Assembly: GCA_045120135.1 (NCBI GenBank)
Contig: JBGVEN010000017.1
Coordinates: forward strand, 1-64,000
DNA length: 64,000 nt
Reading direction: 5' to 3'
DNA from: SIG440 sp045120135
GTDB lineage: Bacteria; Bacillota; Clostridia; Monoglobales; Monoglobaceae
Program-made: the position numbers and the translations under genes
Shown here: positions 7,361 through 16,240 of the stretch, piece by piece
How positions within the stretch are numbered: the stretch's first letter is position 1
Layout: every line of letters starts with the position of its first letter
The notes under the pieces: generated by a model
Database searches by the model: none
Seen by the model: only the letters and a program-made list of their open reading frames with translations
Told to the model about the DNA's origin: nothing

Positions 7361-9535
7361 ATGAAGATTATTAAGAGAAACGGCGCTGAAGAGAACTTCA
7401 ACGAGGAAAAGATACTTATTGCGATTACCAAGGCGAATGAGTCGGTAGACGAGGATGTGCGTATGACCGACCTACAGATTAAGAGGATTACCGAGTCTGT
7501 TGTGATTTCCTGCGAGGCATTGGGTCGTGCTCCTTCGGTCGAGGAAATTCAGGACCTTGTGGAAAAGAAGATTATGGCACACGGGGCGTTTGAGGTTGCT
7601 AAAAACTACATTACATATCGTTATACCCGTTCATTGGTGCGTAAGAGCAACACAACCGACAACAAGATTTTGTCGCTTATTGAATGCAACAATGAGGAGG
7701 CAAAGCAGGAGAATTCCAACAAGAACCCCGTTGTTAACTCTACTCAGCGTGATTATATGGCAGGTGAGGTTTCAAAGGATATTACAAATCGTATTCTGCT
7801 GCCAAAGGACATAGTTGATGCACATAACGAGGGACTTATACATTTTCACGATTCCGACTACTTTGCACAGCATATGCATAACTGCGACCTTGTAAACCTT
7901 GAGGATATGCTGCAGAACGGAACTGTTATCACCGGAACGCTTATTGAAAGACCTCACAGCTTTTCAACCGCCTGCAATATTGCAACCCAGATTATTGCAC
8001 AGGTTGCGTCCAACCAGTATGGCGGTCAGTCGATTTCACTAACGCATCTTGCACCGTTTGTTGAGGTTTCGAGACAGAAGCTTCGCAAGGCTGTACGGGC
8101 AGAGCTTGACGCTTTGGGCGTTGATGCAACCGAGGAGCAAATTAATGAGATGACCGAGAAAAGGGTTCGTGAGGAAATTCAGCGAGGCGTTCAGACCATT
8201 CAGTATCAGGTTGTAACTTTGCTGACCACAAACGGACAAGCACCGTTTGTTACAGTGTTTATGTATCTTGGTGAGGCAGAGGACGAGCAGACCAAGCGCG
8301 ACCTTGCACTCATTATCGAGGAGGTTCTGCTTCAGCGGTATCAGGGTGTTAAAAATGAGAAGGGAATCTGGGTTACACCGGCGTTCCCCAAGCTTATTTA
8401 TGTGCTTGAAGAGGATAACATTCACGAAGAGTCCAAATACTGGTATCTTACCGAGCTTGCGGCTAAATGTACTGCGAAGCGTATGGTTCCCGACTATATT
8501 TCGGAGAAGAAGATGCTTGAGCTTAAGGTTGACAAGAACGGTGAGGGGCATTGCTACACCTGTATGGGTTGCCGCAGCTTCCTTACCCCGTATGTTGACG
8601 AAAACGGCAAGCCTAAATATTACGGCAGATTCAATCAGGGCGTTGTAACCATTAACCTTGTGGATATTGCGTTGTCATCGGGCGGCGACAAGGAGAAGTT
8701 TCAGAAGATTTTTGACGAAAGGTTGGAGCTTTGCCACAGGGCGCTTATGTGCCGTCACGAAAGACTCAAGGGTACGCTTTCGGACGCAGCACCGATACTC
8801 TGGCAACACGGAGCGCTTGCAAGACTTGAAAAGGGTGAGCCGATTGATAAGCTGCTCTTTGGTGGATATTCCACAATTTCTCTCGGTTATGCAGGACTTT
8901 ACGAGTGCGTGAAATATATGACAGGCAAGAGCCATACCGACCCTGAGGCAACTCCGTTTGCACTTGAGGTTATGGAAAAGCTCAATGCGGCGTGCCGTGG
9001 CTGGAAGGCGGAACATAATATTGATTTCAGTCTTTATGGAACTCCGCTTGAATCCACCACCTACAAGTTTGCAAAGTGTTTGCAGAAGAGGTTTGGAATT
9101 ATTCCGGGTGTTACGGACAAGGGATATATTACAAACAGTTATCACGTTCATGTTACCGAGGAGATTGATGCGTTTGAGAAGCTTCGCTTTGAGGCGCAGT
9201 TCCAACACTTATCGCCGGGCGGTGCTATCAGCTATGTTGAAGTTCCCAATATGCAGCACAACCTTGAGGCGGTGCTTCAGGTAATGAAGTTTATATACGA
9301 TAATATTATTTATGCCGAGCTCAACACCAAGTCGGATTACTGTCAGGAATGCGGTTTTGACGGCGAAATAGAGATTGTTGAGGAGGACGGCAAGCTGGTA
9401 TGGAAGTGCCCCAACTGCGGTAACACGGATCAGGACAAGATGAATGTTGCACGCCGTACCTGCGGTTACATCGGTACACAGTACTGGAATCAGGGCCGCA
9501 CACAGGAAATTAAGGAAAGGGTGCTTCATCTGTAA
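7361..9535 (+). CDS. nrdD: Anaerobic ribonucleoside-triphosphate reductase
   Basis: A class III (oxygen-sensitive) ribonucleotide reductase of 724 residues that makes dNTPs from NTPs using a glycyl radical. An N-terminal ATP-cone (MKIIKRNGAEENF) is followed by the catalytic barrel with the MGCRSFL cysteine loop. The C-terminus has the four-cysteine zinc site (CQECG and CPNCG) and the glycyl-radical region RRTCGYIG. The start at 7,361 has AAGGAGAGGTG in front; an upstream in-frame extension would cover the promoter and NrdR boxes. The stop overlaps the nrdG start (TAATG), so the pair is coupled. Cytoplasmic. Confidence 0.97.
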   Translation: MKIIKRNGAEENFNEEKILIAITKANESVDEDVRMTDLQIKRITESVVISCEALGRAPSVEEIQDLVEKKIMAHGAFEVAKNYITYRYTRSLVRKSNTTDNKILSLIECNNEEAKQENSNKNPVVNSTQRDYMAGEVSKDITNRILLPKDIVDAHNEGLIHFHDSDYFAQHMHNCDLVNLEDMLQNGTVITGTLIERPHSFSTACNIATQIIAQVASNQYGGQSISLTHLAPFVEVSRQKLRKAVRAELDALGVDATEEQINEMTEKRVREEIQRGVQTIQYQVVTLLTTNGQAPFVTVFMYLGEAEDEQTKRDLALIIEEVLLQRYQGVKNEKGIWVTPAFPKLIYVLEEDNIHEESKYWYLTELAAKCTAKRMVPDYISEKKMLELKVDKNGEGHCYTCMGCRSFLTPYVDENGKPKYYGRFNQGVVTINLVDIALSSGGDKEKFQKIFDERLELCHRALMCRHERLKGTLSDAAPILWQHGALARLEKGEPIDKLLFGGYSTISLGYAGLYECVKYMTGKSHTDPEATPFALEVMEKLNAACRGWKAEHNIDFSLYGTPLESTTYKFAKCLQKRFGIIPGVTDKGYITNSYHVHVTEEIDAFEKLRFEAQFQHLSPGGAISYVEVPNMQHNLEAVLQVMKFIYDNIIYAELNTKSDYCQECGFDGEIEIVEEDGKLVWKCPNCGNTDQDKMNVARRTCGYIGTQYWNQGRTQEIKERVLHL

Positions 9536-10056
9536 TGAATTATGGTCAAATCAAAAACTGCGATATTGCCAATGGCGAGGGCGTGCGTGTAACTCTGTTT
9601 GTTTCGGGGTGCACAAACCGATGCAAAGGCTGTTTTCAGCCGGAGACCTGGGATTTTAACTATGGTCAGCCGTATACACAGGAGACGGAGGATGAGATAA
9701 TAAAAATGCTTGAGCCGGCGCATATAAACGGGTTGACACTCCTCGGCGGTGAGCCGTTTGAACCGGAGAACCAGAGGGCGTTGGTGTCTTTGGTAAAAAA
9801 GGTTAAAATCCTTTATCCAAACAAAACCATATGGGCGTTTACCGGGTTTACATTTGAACAACTTATGAATCAGACTCCGCATCCTCGCATAGAGGTTACT
9901 CAGGATTTACTTTTTAATATTGATGTTTTGGTTGACGGAAAATATGAGGCAGACAAGAAGAATATAAGACTAAAATTCCGAGGCTCGGAAAATCAGAGGC
10001 TGATTGACTTGCCTAAGACTTTTAAGACAGGTAATATTGTTCTCTGGGACAAATAA
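9535..10056 (+). CDS. nrdG: Anaerobic ribonucleotide reductase activating protein
   Basis: A 173-residue radical-SAM enzyme that generates the glycyl radical on NrdD. The [4Fe-4S] cluster motif C-x3-C-x2-C is SGCTNRCKGCF at about residues 25-35, and GGEPF (SAM binding) is at about 71-75. Length is normal for the family. The start overlaps the nrdD stop by one base, so expression is tied to nrdD and to the NrdR-controlled promoter upstream. Confidence 0.96.
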   Translation: MNYGQIKNCDIANGEGVRVTLFVSGCTNRCKGCFQPETWDFNYGQPYTQETEDEIIKMLEPAHINGLTLLGGEPFEPENQRALVSLVKKVKILYPNKTIWAFTGFTFEQLMNQTPHPRIEVTQDLLFNIDVLVDGKYEADKKNIRLKFRGSENQRLIDLPKTFKTGNIVLWDK

Positions 10057-10150
10057 AAAAAGGGAATGTTAAAATAGCCCAGACCGCAAAAAGACGGGAA
10101 AATTAAAGAGTATTCCTTGTGGATTAGCAACAAAAGCTATTATAAATGTA

Positions 10151-10178
10151 GAAAAATCGCATTTCTATGCGATTTTTC
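10151..10178 (+). terminator. Hairpin after nrdG, probable terminator
   Basis: GAAAAATCGCA (10,151-10,161) pairs perfectly with TGCGATTTTTC (10,168-10,178) and is followed by a T-rich stretch. Confidence 0.6.
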
Positions 10179-10202
10179 TGCTTTTGTAGTCTTTTTGCTA
10201 CG

Positions 10203-10276
10203 CACAAACCTCGCCTCTCAGTGTACACAAGTACACCTTCGGGTAACCCAAAGTCTTGACTTTGGCTCGGTTTGTG
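10203..10276. other. Three-way-junction-like inverted repeats
   Basis: CACAAACC (10,203-10,210) pairs with GGTTTGTG (10,269-10,276) and encloses two hairpins: GTGTA/TACAC (10,221-10,236) and CCAAAGTC/GACTTTGG (10,248-10,265). No function recognised. Confidence 0.45.
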
Positions 10277-10306
10277 TGTTCTGAATCAATTTTACCTATT
10301 CCCCTA

Positions 10307-10353
10307 ATGAAAGGGGCTGTTTAAAAACATAGTTTTTAAACAGCCCCTTTCAT
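10307..10353. repeat. Perfect 22-bp palindrome with 3-nt loop
   Basis: The arm at 10,307-10,328 is perfectly complementary to 10,332-10,353, with core AAGGGGCTGT / ACAGCCCCTT. It could terminate transcription in either direction or be a small REP-type element. Confidence 0.55.
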
Positions 10354-10443
10354 AATGGAAAATATTGTACGGCGGCAGGTATCGCCCAACATAAACCGAT
10401 AGCTGCCCGCATAAGGAGTTTGTGCATTTTTTATTATAGAAAT

Positions 10444-10596
10444 AAAAAATGCGCCAACCGGAGCTGACGCACGAAAAATGCCGCTCGGTCGTTGCGAAAC
10501 GATTTAATAATACTACCAAAGCACAATTAAACAGAGCACGCATTTTTACCATAGGTAAATATGTGCTTTGGTATATTAAGTTTAAAATCGTTTCGC
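10444..10596 (-). ncRNA. Candidate stable small RNA, about 150 nt
   Basis: A minus-strand transcription unit without a convincing ORF. It has a near-consensus promoter (10,603-10,631), a predicted 5' end at about 10,596 and an intrinsic terminator (TGCGTCAGC/GGTTGGCGCA, 10,450-10,471, then a U tract). The first 12 nt (GCGAAACGATTT) pair exactly with 10,494-10,505. A second stem TACCAAAGCACA/TGTGCTTTGGTA stacks inside, capped by TTTACC/GGTAAA. The blunt closing stem, internal loop and apical stem recall 6S RNA, but I see no diagnostic sequence and leave the family open. Confidence 0.55.
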
Positions 10597-10602
10597 AATA
10601 TT

Positions 10603-10631
10603 ATTATAGCACTTAATTACATAAATTACAA
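10603..10631 (-). promoter_or_regulatory. Promoter of the small-RNA candidate
   Basis: TTGTAA (10,626-10,631, minus), 17-nt spacer with TGC just before the -10, and TATAAT (10,603-10,608). Confidence 0.7.
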
Positions 10632-10700
10632 TAGGCTTTTTTTGTAAGTTTTTGTAGAATTATGGAATTAATATAAAATCAATTTAGTAGGGAATAATTA

Positions 10701-10730
10701 AAAATCCGTACACTACCGTGTACGGATTTT
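10701..10730 (-). terminator. Terminator after tRNA-Gly
   Basis: AAAATCCGTACAC (10,701-10,713) pairs with GTGTACGGATTTT (10,718-10,730); it directly follows the tRNA 3' end on the minus strand. Confidence 0.85.
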
Positions 10731-10805
10731 TGGAGCGGAAGACGAGATTCGAACTCGCGACGTTCACCTTGGCAAGGTGACGCTCTACCACTGAGCCACT
10801 CCCGC
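10731..10805 (-). tRNA. tRNA-Gly (anticodon GCC)
   Basis: Reading the minus strand from 10,805 gives a full cloverleaf. The acceptor stem GCGGGAG pairs with CTTCCGC, the D-loop has GGCTCAGTGGTAGAGC, the anticodon arm CACCTTGCCAAGGTG has GCC in the loop, the T-loop has GTTCGAATC, and the discriminator U is followed by an encoded CCA. 75 nt including CCA. Confidence 0.97.
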
Positions 10806-10883
10806 AAATATTCAATTTTTCAACTGCATTAGCTATTTTAGCATACAAAGGACGGTTTGTCAAGGGTAAATTATAAAAAAATA

Positions 10884-10912
10884 TTGAAAAATATATTAAA
10901 CTGAAGTATAAT
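10884..10912 (+). promoter_or_regulatory. Sigma-A promoter of the subtilase gene
   Basis: TTGAAA (10,884-10,889), 17-nt spacer, TATAAT (10,907-10,912). Confidence 0.75.
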
Positions 10913-10945
10913 CAAAATATACAAAACTCTTATCGGGGGGATATT

Positions 10946-13900
10946 ATGCTTAAAAGGATTTTGAGCTTGATGATAGCCGGGACGCTACTTGTTTCCGGCG
11001 TATGGGCAGAGTGGCAGGAGAGGTCCGTGAATATACAAAGGCTGGACGAGCCAAGCAGTGCAGTTACATTAATTGTTGAGCTTGAGGGTGGCGGTGTTCT
11101 GGAGCTTTGTCAGTTCGGCACGCTTTACAGCGAGACAGCAGCGGTGCGGAGCGTTGCAAGCGTTCAGGCAGAGGCTTTGGCGCAAATTGCGGATATTACC
11201 GGCGGTGAGGCTTTAGGTCGGGTTACGCATATTATGAATGCTCTTGTGGTTGAGGGTACATATACGGACATTAAGCGGCTTGAGGCTTTGGACGGGGTTA
11301 AGGCAGTTTATATTTGCGAGGAATACAAGGTTATTGAGCCGGTGGAGACTGCTGAGGTAGAGCTTTCAGCAATTAGCGAGAATGTATATGCTGACCAGTA
11401 TGATATTATGGGTAGTGGCGAAATAAGGCGTCAATACGATGGGGACGGAATAGTTATTGGTGTTGTGGATACGGAATTCTGCTATGACCATCCGGTGTTT
11501 CAGACACCACCGACCAATCAGGCGCTTTCGCTTGGGGATATTGAGTCGCTTTTTGCCTCGGAGAGCCTTGTTGCTGAAGAACGGTATCAGGTAAAGTCGG
11601 AAACAGAGGATAAGTTCCTGACATTATCGGCGAAAGATGTGTATAAAAACGAAAAAATACCCTTTGCTTTTGACTATGCAGACCGTGATGCAGACCCTAA
11701 GACTGATAATGAAATTAACTATCACGGAACGCACGTGGCGGGGATTGCAGCGGCAAACGGTGACGGACTTTTAGGGGTTGCAGCCAATGCCCAGCTTGTG
11801 CTGGGAAAGGTTTCAACGGACGGGTCAAAAACAGCGACAACAGATTTGATGATTTATGCACTTGATGATATGGTTAAGCTTGGTGTTGATGTTATTAATC
11901 TAAGCATGGGAATTTCGGCGGGGTTTTCGACAAGCAGAGGACTTTTTAATTCCATATACGAGAGAATTGAAACTGCCGGGATTGCGATGATTGTTGCGGC
12001 GGGCAACGACGGAAGATATGGAGACGGGTTTATTGGTGCACCGACGGCGTCCGCACCGGATTACGGGCTTGTGGGTGAGCCGGCGGTCAATGAGTATTCA
12101 ATGGCTGTTGCTTCGGTAGGCAAGAGTGATGGCAAGCTGACGCTGAGTGATGGAGTAATGGTTATCTATTACGATACATCTAATGCATATTGCAATGCCC
12201 GAATGGATAAGGTGTTTTCGGATAAAAACTCAGTGGAGTATGTGGATTGCGGCTATGGAACGGTGGCAGATTTTACGTCAACAGGCAACCTTGATGGGAA
12301 GATTGCGCTCATCACCCGTGGCGGTGCAAGCTTTACCGACAGCTTTAATGCGGCAGAGCAACGGGGAGCTTTGGGGGTAATACTGATAAACTCCAATGAT
12401 GAATACATTAATGTAGCTGCCGAGGGGTGCAGTATTCCGGCGGCGGTGGTTACGGCAACCGATGGCAAGCTTCTTAAAACGGCTGAGATTAAAAGTGTTA
12501 CTGTGGGCAGGCGTGAGTATGGAGTAAGTACATTTTCGAGCCGGGGTGCAGCACCGGATTTAAGGATTAAGCCGGAGGTTTCGGCTGTCGGTGAGGCGGT
12601 TGTGTCGGCGGCATATAACAACGGATATGCATACAATGCAGGAACTTCCATGGCGACACCACAGTATGCAGGGGCGGTTGCGTCAGTTTTAGATTATATC
12701 AATCAGGATATAAATTCCGCTATGTCGAAAAGTGCAAAGCGAGTGCTTGCGACACAGCTTCTTAATTCCACGGCGGTTGTAATTCGGGATTTGTCGGCAA
12801 ATACGGAGAGTACGCCGGCTTCGCCCCGTGCTCAGGGTGCTGGTGCGATAAGCCTTGAAAATGCCGTTAAATCGCCGGCGGTGGTGGTGAACAGCTATAA
12901 TGACAAGGTTAAGATTGAGTTAGGTGAAATTTCAAAGGCGGAAGTGGATTTTTCGTTTACCGTTAAAAATATCTCGCTTGAGCCGATTACATATAAGCTT
13001 GGGGCAGAGGTTGTGACAGATGGCACGGAGCAGTTAGTTACGGATAGCGGAAAAACTGTAAATGTGGTTTCGGGGAGCCGGATTTTGGATGGAGCGGAGA
13101 TTACCTTTGATTGTGGGAATTCGGTTACTGTTCCTGTTGGCGGAGCGGTGACGGTTAATGCAAGAATTGACCTTTCGGAAACGGACCTTGCAACCCTTGG
13201 TGAGGTGTTTGAAAACGGGTTCTTTGTTGAGGGGTTTGTTTATCTTTTAAACGAAGAGATGCCGCAGCTTTCCATTCCGTTTATGGGATTTTACGGGGAT
13301 TGGAGTGCAGTTCCGGCTTTTGACGGAGCGGACTACGGATTGTTAAACGGCTTATGCAGGGCGTTTATAAGGGACGGAGCATCGTATCTTGCAGGACTTA
13401 ATTCGGATAGTGATGGAACTATGTTCTTTTCGCCTAAAACAGGGGAATTGGGGTTTGCTGTTCAGAGTGTCAGAAATCTTAGACAGATATTATTTATAGT
13501 TAACAACAGCGACGGGCAGATGGTTTATGGGATTCAGGGCGAATATATCCGAAAAAATATGGACGCTCAAATCAGTATTTTTGCCGGAGGCTTCAACGGG
13601 ATGACAGGTGACAAGACATTGCCGGACGGTGAATATACAGCGGTTATGATTGCCACTCCCGATTGCAGTGACGGCGCTGAAAATCCTCAGATTTATCAGT
13701 TTAAAATACTGATGGACAGCGGTGTGCCCACCATTTATGATGCTTTTGTCCGGACAGAGACAATTAATGGCAAGAACGGAAGATGGTTATGGTTAAAGGC
13801 GGCAGATGAGACGTCAGGTGCTCCGTTGGCATACAGCTTTATCGATTCGGCAGGCAAGACAGTATCGCCGCTTTATATTTCTAACTCAACCGGACACCGG

Positions 13901-14179
13901 ATGTTTGATGTGACGGGATATTCACTTGCGGACACAAAAATACGGATTTTAGATATGGCGATGAATATTTCGGATTATACTGTGAAAGCTGCGGACGGAT
14001 TTTCGGGATGTTATGACGGCTTAACGCTGAAGTCCCTTAGTCCGTGGAGCGCATTTGTGGCAGGGAATCTTATTCTGAACAGGTATGATGTTAAGAAAAA
14101 TGCTGACGGATATATTCAGCGGCTATATGTGTGGGATGATAATTTGAATCCACTGGCTGTGCCGTGTGATGTGGAGTAA
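10946..14179 (+). CDS. Secreted S8 subtilisin-like serine protease, lactocepin/C5a-peptidase type
   Basis: A 1,077-residue exported protease. A signal peptide (LKRILSLMIAGTLLVSG) is followed by an I9-type propeptide (about 80-140) and the S8 catalytic domain. The Asp is in VVDTEF (about 175), the His in NYHGTHVAG (about 263) and the Ser in GTSMATP (about 567). A PA insert (GKIALITRGGASFTDSF, about 455-490) lies between His and Ser, as in cell-envelope proteinases. The rest is Fn3-like beta domains. No LPxTG anchor is seen, so it may be free or held non-covalently. The start follows a GGGGGGAT site. It has its own promoter and a terminator after the stop. Likely role: extracellular protein breakdown (inference). 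Confidence 0.92.
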   Translation: MLKRILSLMIAGTLLVSGVWAEWQERSVNIQRLDEPSSAVTLIVELEGGGVLELCQFGTLYSETAAVRSVASVQAEALAQIADITGGEALGRVTHIMNALVVEGTYTDIKRLEALDGVKAVYICEEYKVIEPVETAEVELSAISENVYADQYDIMGSGEIRRQYDGDGIVIGVVDTEFCYDHPVFQTPPTNQALSLGDIESLFASESLVAEERYQVKSETEDKFLTLSAKDVYKNEKIPFAFDYADRDADPKTDNEINYHGTHVAGIAAANGDGLLGVAANAQLVLGKVSTDGSKTATTDLMIYALDDMVKLGVDVINLSMGISAGFSTSRGLFNSIYERIETAGIAMIVAAGNDGRYGDGFIGAPTASAPDYGLVGEPAVNEYSMAVASVGKSDGKLTLSDGVMVIYYDTSNAYCNARMDKVFSDKNSVEYVDCGYGTVADFTSTGNLDGKIALITRGGASFTDSFNAAEQRGALGVILINSNDEYINVAAEGCSIPAAVVTATDGKLLKTAEIKSVTVGRREYGVSTFSSRGAAPDLRIKPEVSAVGEAVVSAAYNNGYAYNAGTSMATPQYAGAVASVLDYINQDINSAMSKSAKRVLATQLLNSTAVVIRDLSANTESTPASPRAQGAGAISLENAVKSPAVVVNSYNDKVKIELGEISKAEVDFSFTVKNISLEPITYKLGAEVVTDGTEQLVTDSGKTVNVVSGSRILDGAEITFDCGNSVTVPVGGAVTVNARIDLSETDLATLGEVFENGFFVEGFVYLLNEEMPQLSIPFMGFYGDWSAVPAFDGADYGLLNGLCRAFIRDGASYLAGLNSDSDGTMFFSPKTGELGFAVQSVRNLRQILFIVNNSDGQMVYGIQGEYIRKNMDAQISIFAGGFNGMTGDKTLPDGEYTAVMIATPDCSDGAENPQIYQFKILMDSGVPTIYDAFVRTETINGKNGRWLWLKAADETSGAPLAYSFIDSAGKTVSPLYISNSTGHRMFDVTGYSLADTKIRILDMAMNISDYTVKAADGFSGCYDGLTLKSLSPWSAFVAGNLILNRYDVKKNADGYIQRLYVWDDNLNPLAVPCDVE

Positions 14180-14182
14180 CAG

Positions 14183-14215
14183 AAAAAGCTCTTTTCTAAA
14201 CGAAAAGAGCTTTTT
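14183..14215. terminator. Bidirectional terminator between subtilase and folC
   Basis: AAAAAGCTCTTTTC (14,183-14,196) pairs with GAAAAGAGCTTTTT (14,202-14,215), serving two convergent genes. Confidence 0.85.
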
Positions 14216-14217
14216 GA

Positions 14218-15492
14218 TTATTTAACTTCAGAAAAGTCTTTATACAGATAAAGCGAACCGCAGATTATTGTCGGCTTGTTTTTTTTGAGAGCCGTGGTGT
14301 AGGCGTCCTTTAACTCTTTGTAGGGAGTTGCGGAAATTTTGTAATTATATGCAACTTTACATACGACTTCGGCTTCGGCGGCGCGGGGGTTATCCTTAAC
14401 CTTTACGGCAAAGAGCTCGGAAGAATCCATAAGCCCTGAATATTTAAGTGCTGAAAACGAGCCGTCAATATCCTTGTCGCCCATAAATGCCATAATAAAG
14501 GTTGCGCCCTGCCAATCGGGAAAGTAGTGGCGGAGACTTTCTATAAGTGCATTAATACCGTTTTTGTTGTGTGCACCGTCATAGATTACGATGGGGTCGT
14601 TTTGTATTATTTCAAACCTTGCCGGGTTGGTTGCTTTTTTTAGTCCGGAGCGGATAAATTTCTCGTCTATGCCCAAAGCCAGAGCTGTCTCAACTGCGAG
14701 TGCTGCATTTTCGGGCTGATAAAATCCGGTAATTCCGCATTCGAGGGAGTCGAGATTTTTATAATTAAATATCTCGTGGAAGTTTTGTGAATTGGTTATT
14801 TCGGGAGTGTCGGCTATAATCAGGCGGTTATGTCGATTTGCGCATACTTTTGACAGTACGGACATTGCCTCGTTGGATTGCAGCGAGGTTATGGTCAGCC
14901 CTTCTGCGGTACTTGCGAGCGGAGTTTTGATTATACCGGCTTTTTCGGTTGCAATTTCGGCAAGGGTGTTGCCGAGGTATTCGGTATGGTCAAGGTCAAG
15001 CCGTGTTATAACCGAGGCAAGCGGCGGAGGAATGATATTTGTTGCGTCACGTGTTCCGCCCAGGCCTGTTTCGAGAATAACGATGTCACATTTCTTTGCT
15101 TTGAAGTAGCAGAGTGCGGCGGCTGTCCATATTTCAAACTGGGTGGGAAGCTCGCCTTGTTCGGCTTTGACTTTTTCGGCGCTTTTTTCTACCGAGTGGA
15201 GGAGTGTGTCGAGTTCTGTATCGTCAATGAGTGTACCATCAATTGAAATTCGTTCTGCGACTTTTATGAGGTTCGGCGAGGTGTATTTTCCGGTTTTATA
15301 TCCGGCGTCGGTGAAGATGCATTGCAGAAAGCTGCAGACCGAGCCTTTGCCGTTTGTGCCTGCAATATGAATAAACTTTAAATCGTTTTGCGGGTTGCCG
15401 AGATGGTGGAGAAGTCGCTCGATACTTTCGAGTCGGAGTCTTGCGATTGCCTGAAAGCTGTTGGCGTATTGGGTAAAGCTTTGGTTGCTCAT
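14218..15492 (-). CDS. folC: Folylpolyglutamate synthase / dihydrofolate synthase
   Basis: A 424-residue Mur-ligase-family enzyme that adds glutamate to folates so that they are retained in the cell. The N-terminus has the FPGS signature; the P-loop is HIAGTNGKGS at about 42-51. Further motifs are the LETGLGGTRDATN loop, SVITRLDLDHTEYLG (metal/substrate region) and YDGAHNKNG (about 306). The start has AAGGAGAAATC upstream. It begins one base after the stop of the folate-transporter gene and shares its riboswitch-controlled transcript: uptake followed by retention. Confidence 0.95.
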   Translation of the reverse strand: MSNQSFTQYANSFQAIARLRLESIERLLHHLGNPQNDLKFIHIAGTNGKGSVCSFLQCIFTDAGYKTGKYTSPNLIKVAERISIDGTLIDDTELDTLLHSVEKSAEKVKAEQGELPTQFEIWTAAALCYFKAKKCDIVILETGLGGTRDATNIIPPPLASVITRLDLDHTEYLGNTLAEIATEKAGIIKTPLASTAEGLTITSLQSNEAMSVLSKVCANRHNRLIIADTPEITNSQNFHEIFNYKNLDSLECGITGFYQPENAALAVETALALGIDEKFIRSGLKKATNPARFEIIQNDPIVIYDGAHNKNGINALIESLRHYFPDWQGATFIMAFMGDKDIDGSFSALKYSGLMDSSELFAVKVKDNPRAAEAEVVCKVAYNYKISATPYKELKDAYTTALKKNKPTIICGSLYLYKDFSEVK

Positions 15493-15493
15493 T

Positions 15494-16048
15494 TTATTTT
15501 GATTTCTCCTTTGATTTCAGTTTGTTCATCGTGATTGTCAGCGGAAAGATTGCTATAAGGATAGCTATATGCAAAACAAGCTTGATTGTACCGGCAGGGG
15601 TTCTGAAAATGAAGCCTGCCAGAAAGGTTGAATACCAGCCCAGCCAAAGCGAAAAGACAGCTGTGGTGATGACCATATCTATAAACAGCTGGCAAAAAGC
15701 ACAGAAGATTACCCGTATGGTATAGTCGGTGCGGCTGAGGTTTTGTTTGAGAAAAAACAGACCAAAGGTGAAGCCGGAGATAAATTCGATTACTGTAATT
15801 TGCGGAATGATAGGACCGCTGGGGGCAAGGATGCAGTTCATAATATCTCCGATGGCTGCAACCAGACCGCCGTATACAGGACCATACAGGATAGCGGTTA
15901 TAAATACCGAAATGAATTTAAGGGGTATTTTGCCTACGGTGCCGAACCTGAATGTGCAGAACACCGAAAGAAGTGTGGTGATTGCTATAAGCAGACCCAA
16001 TATACATATGTCTCTGACTTTAAGTGGTGGGAAAAATGGTTTTTGCAT
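15494..16048 (-). CDS. folT: Folate ECF transporter S component
   Basis: A 184-residue membrane protein with about six hydrophobic segments. It matches the substrate-binding S subunit of energy-coupling-factor vitamin transporters, with the characteristic GxVGKIPLKF, GPVYGGLVAAIGD and GPIIPQ segments of the folate subgroup. It needs the shared EcfA/A'/T module, which is not in this window. It is followed directly by folC and preceded by a tetrahydrofolate riboswitch, which independently supports folate as the ligand. Its start codon lies just after an A/U-rich run in which the SD (AAAGGG) is part of a hairpin. Confidence 0.92.
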   Translation of the reverse strand: MQKPFFPPLKVRDICILGLLIAITTLLSVFCTFRFGTVGKIPLKFISVFITAILYGPVYGGLVAAIGDIMNCILAPSGPIIPQITVIEFISGFTFGLFFLKQNLSRTDYTIRVIFCAFCQLFIDMVITTAVFSLWLGWYSTFLAGFIFRTPAGTIKLVLHIAILIAIFPLTITMNKLKSKEKSK

Positions 16049-16053
16049 AAAAA

Positions 16054-16090
16054 ATTACCCTTTCTGCAGAATCGCTACAAAAAGGGTAAT
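16054..16090 (-). terminator. Riboswitch expression platform (terminator/SD hairpin)
   Basis: On the minus strand ATTACCCTTT (16,081-16,090) pairs with AAAGGGTAAT (16,054-16,063), followed by TTTTTT just before the folT ATG. The hairpin is both a possible intrinsic terminator and a sequestrator of the AAAGGG ribosome binding site. Confidence 0.7.
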
Positions 16091-16109
16091 AGAATATACG
16101 AATTTTGCA

Positions 16110-16212
16110 GCAACGGAATGCGGAATCAATATCGCAAGCTGAAAGGTCAGCTTTTCGTAAAGACGACAACTTCCCGTCCGTCCTTCACTTAACGCATTGA
16201 TTCCTACTTTGC
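16110..16212 (-). promoter_or_regulatory. Tetrahydrofolate (THF) riboswitch
   Basis: The minus strand carries the THF riboswitch landmarks. GGAATCAAT (16,196-16,204) pairs with ATTGATTCC (16,122-16,130), GCAA pairs with TTGC at the base, and the conserved GCGTTAAGTG segment and a GTTGTCGTC segment stand at the usual places. Its position just upstream of folT-folC is the classic context for folate-regulated shut-off. Confidence 0.85.
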
Positions 16213-16240
16213 TATTTCAAAAATCTTTAGTGGAGTTCTT

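Noticed and set aside
10304..10552. 82-codon minus-strand ORF after nrdG
   Set aside because: It runs through a perfect palindrome and the small-RNA terminator, has no SD and shows no protein-like pattern.
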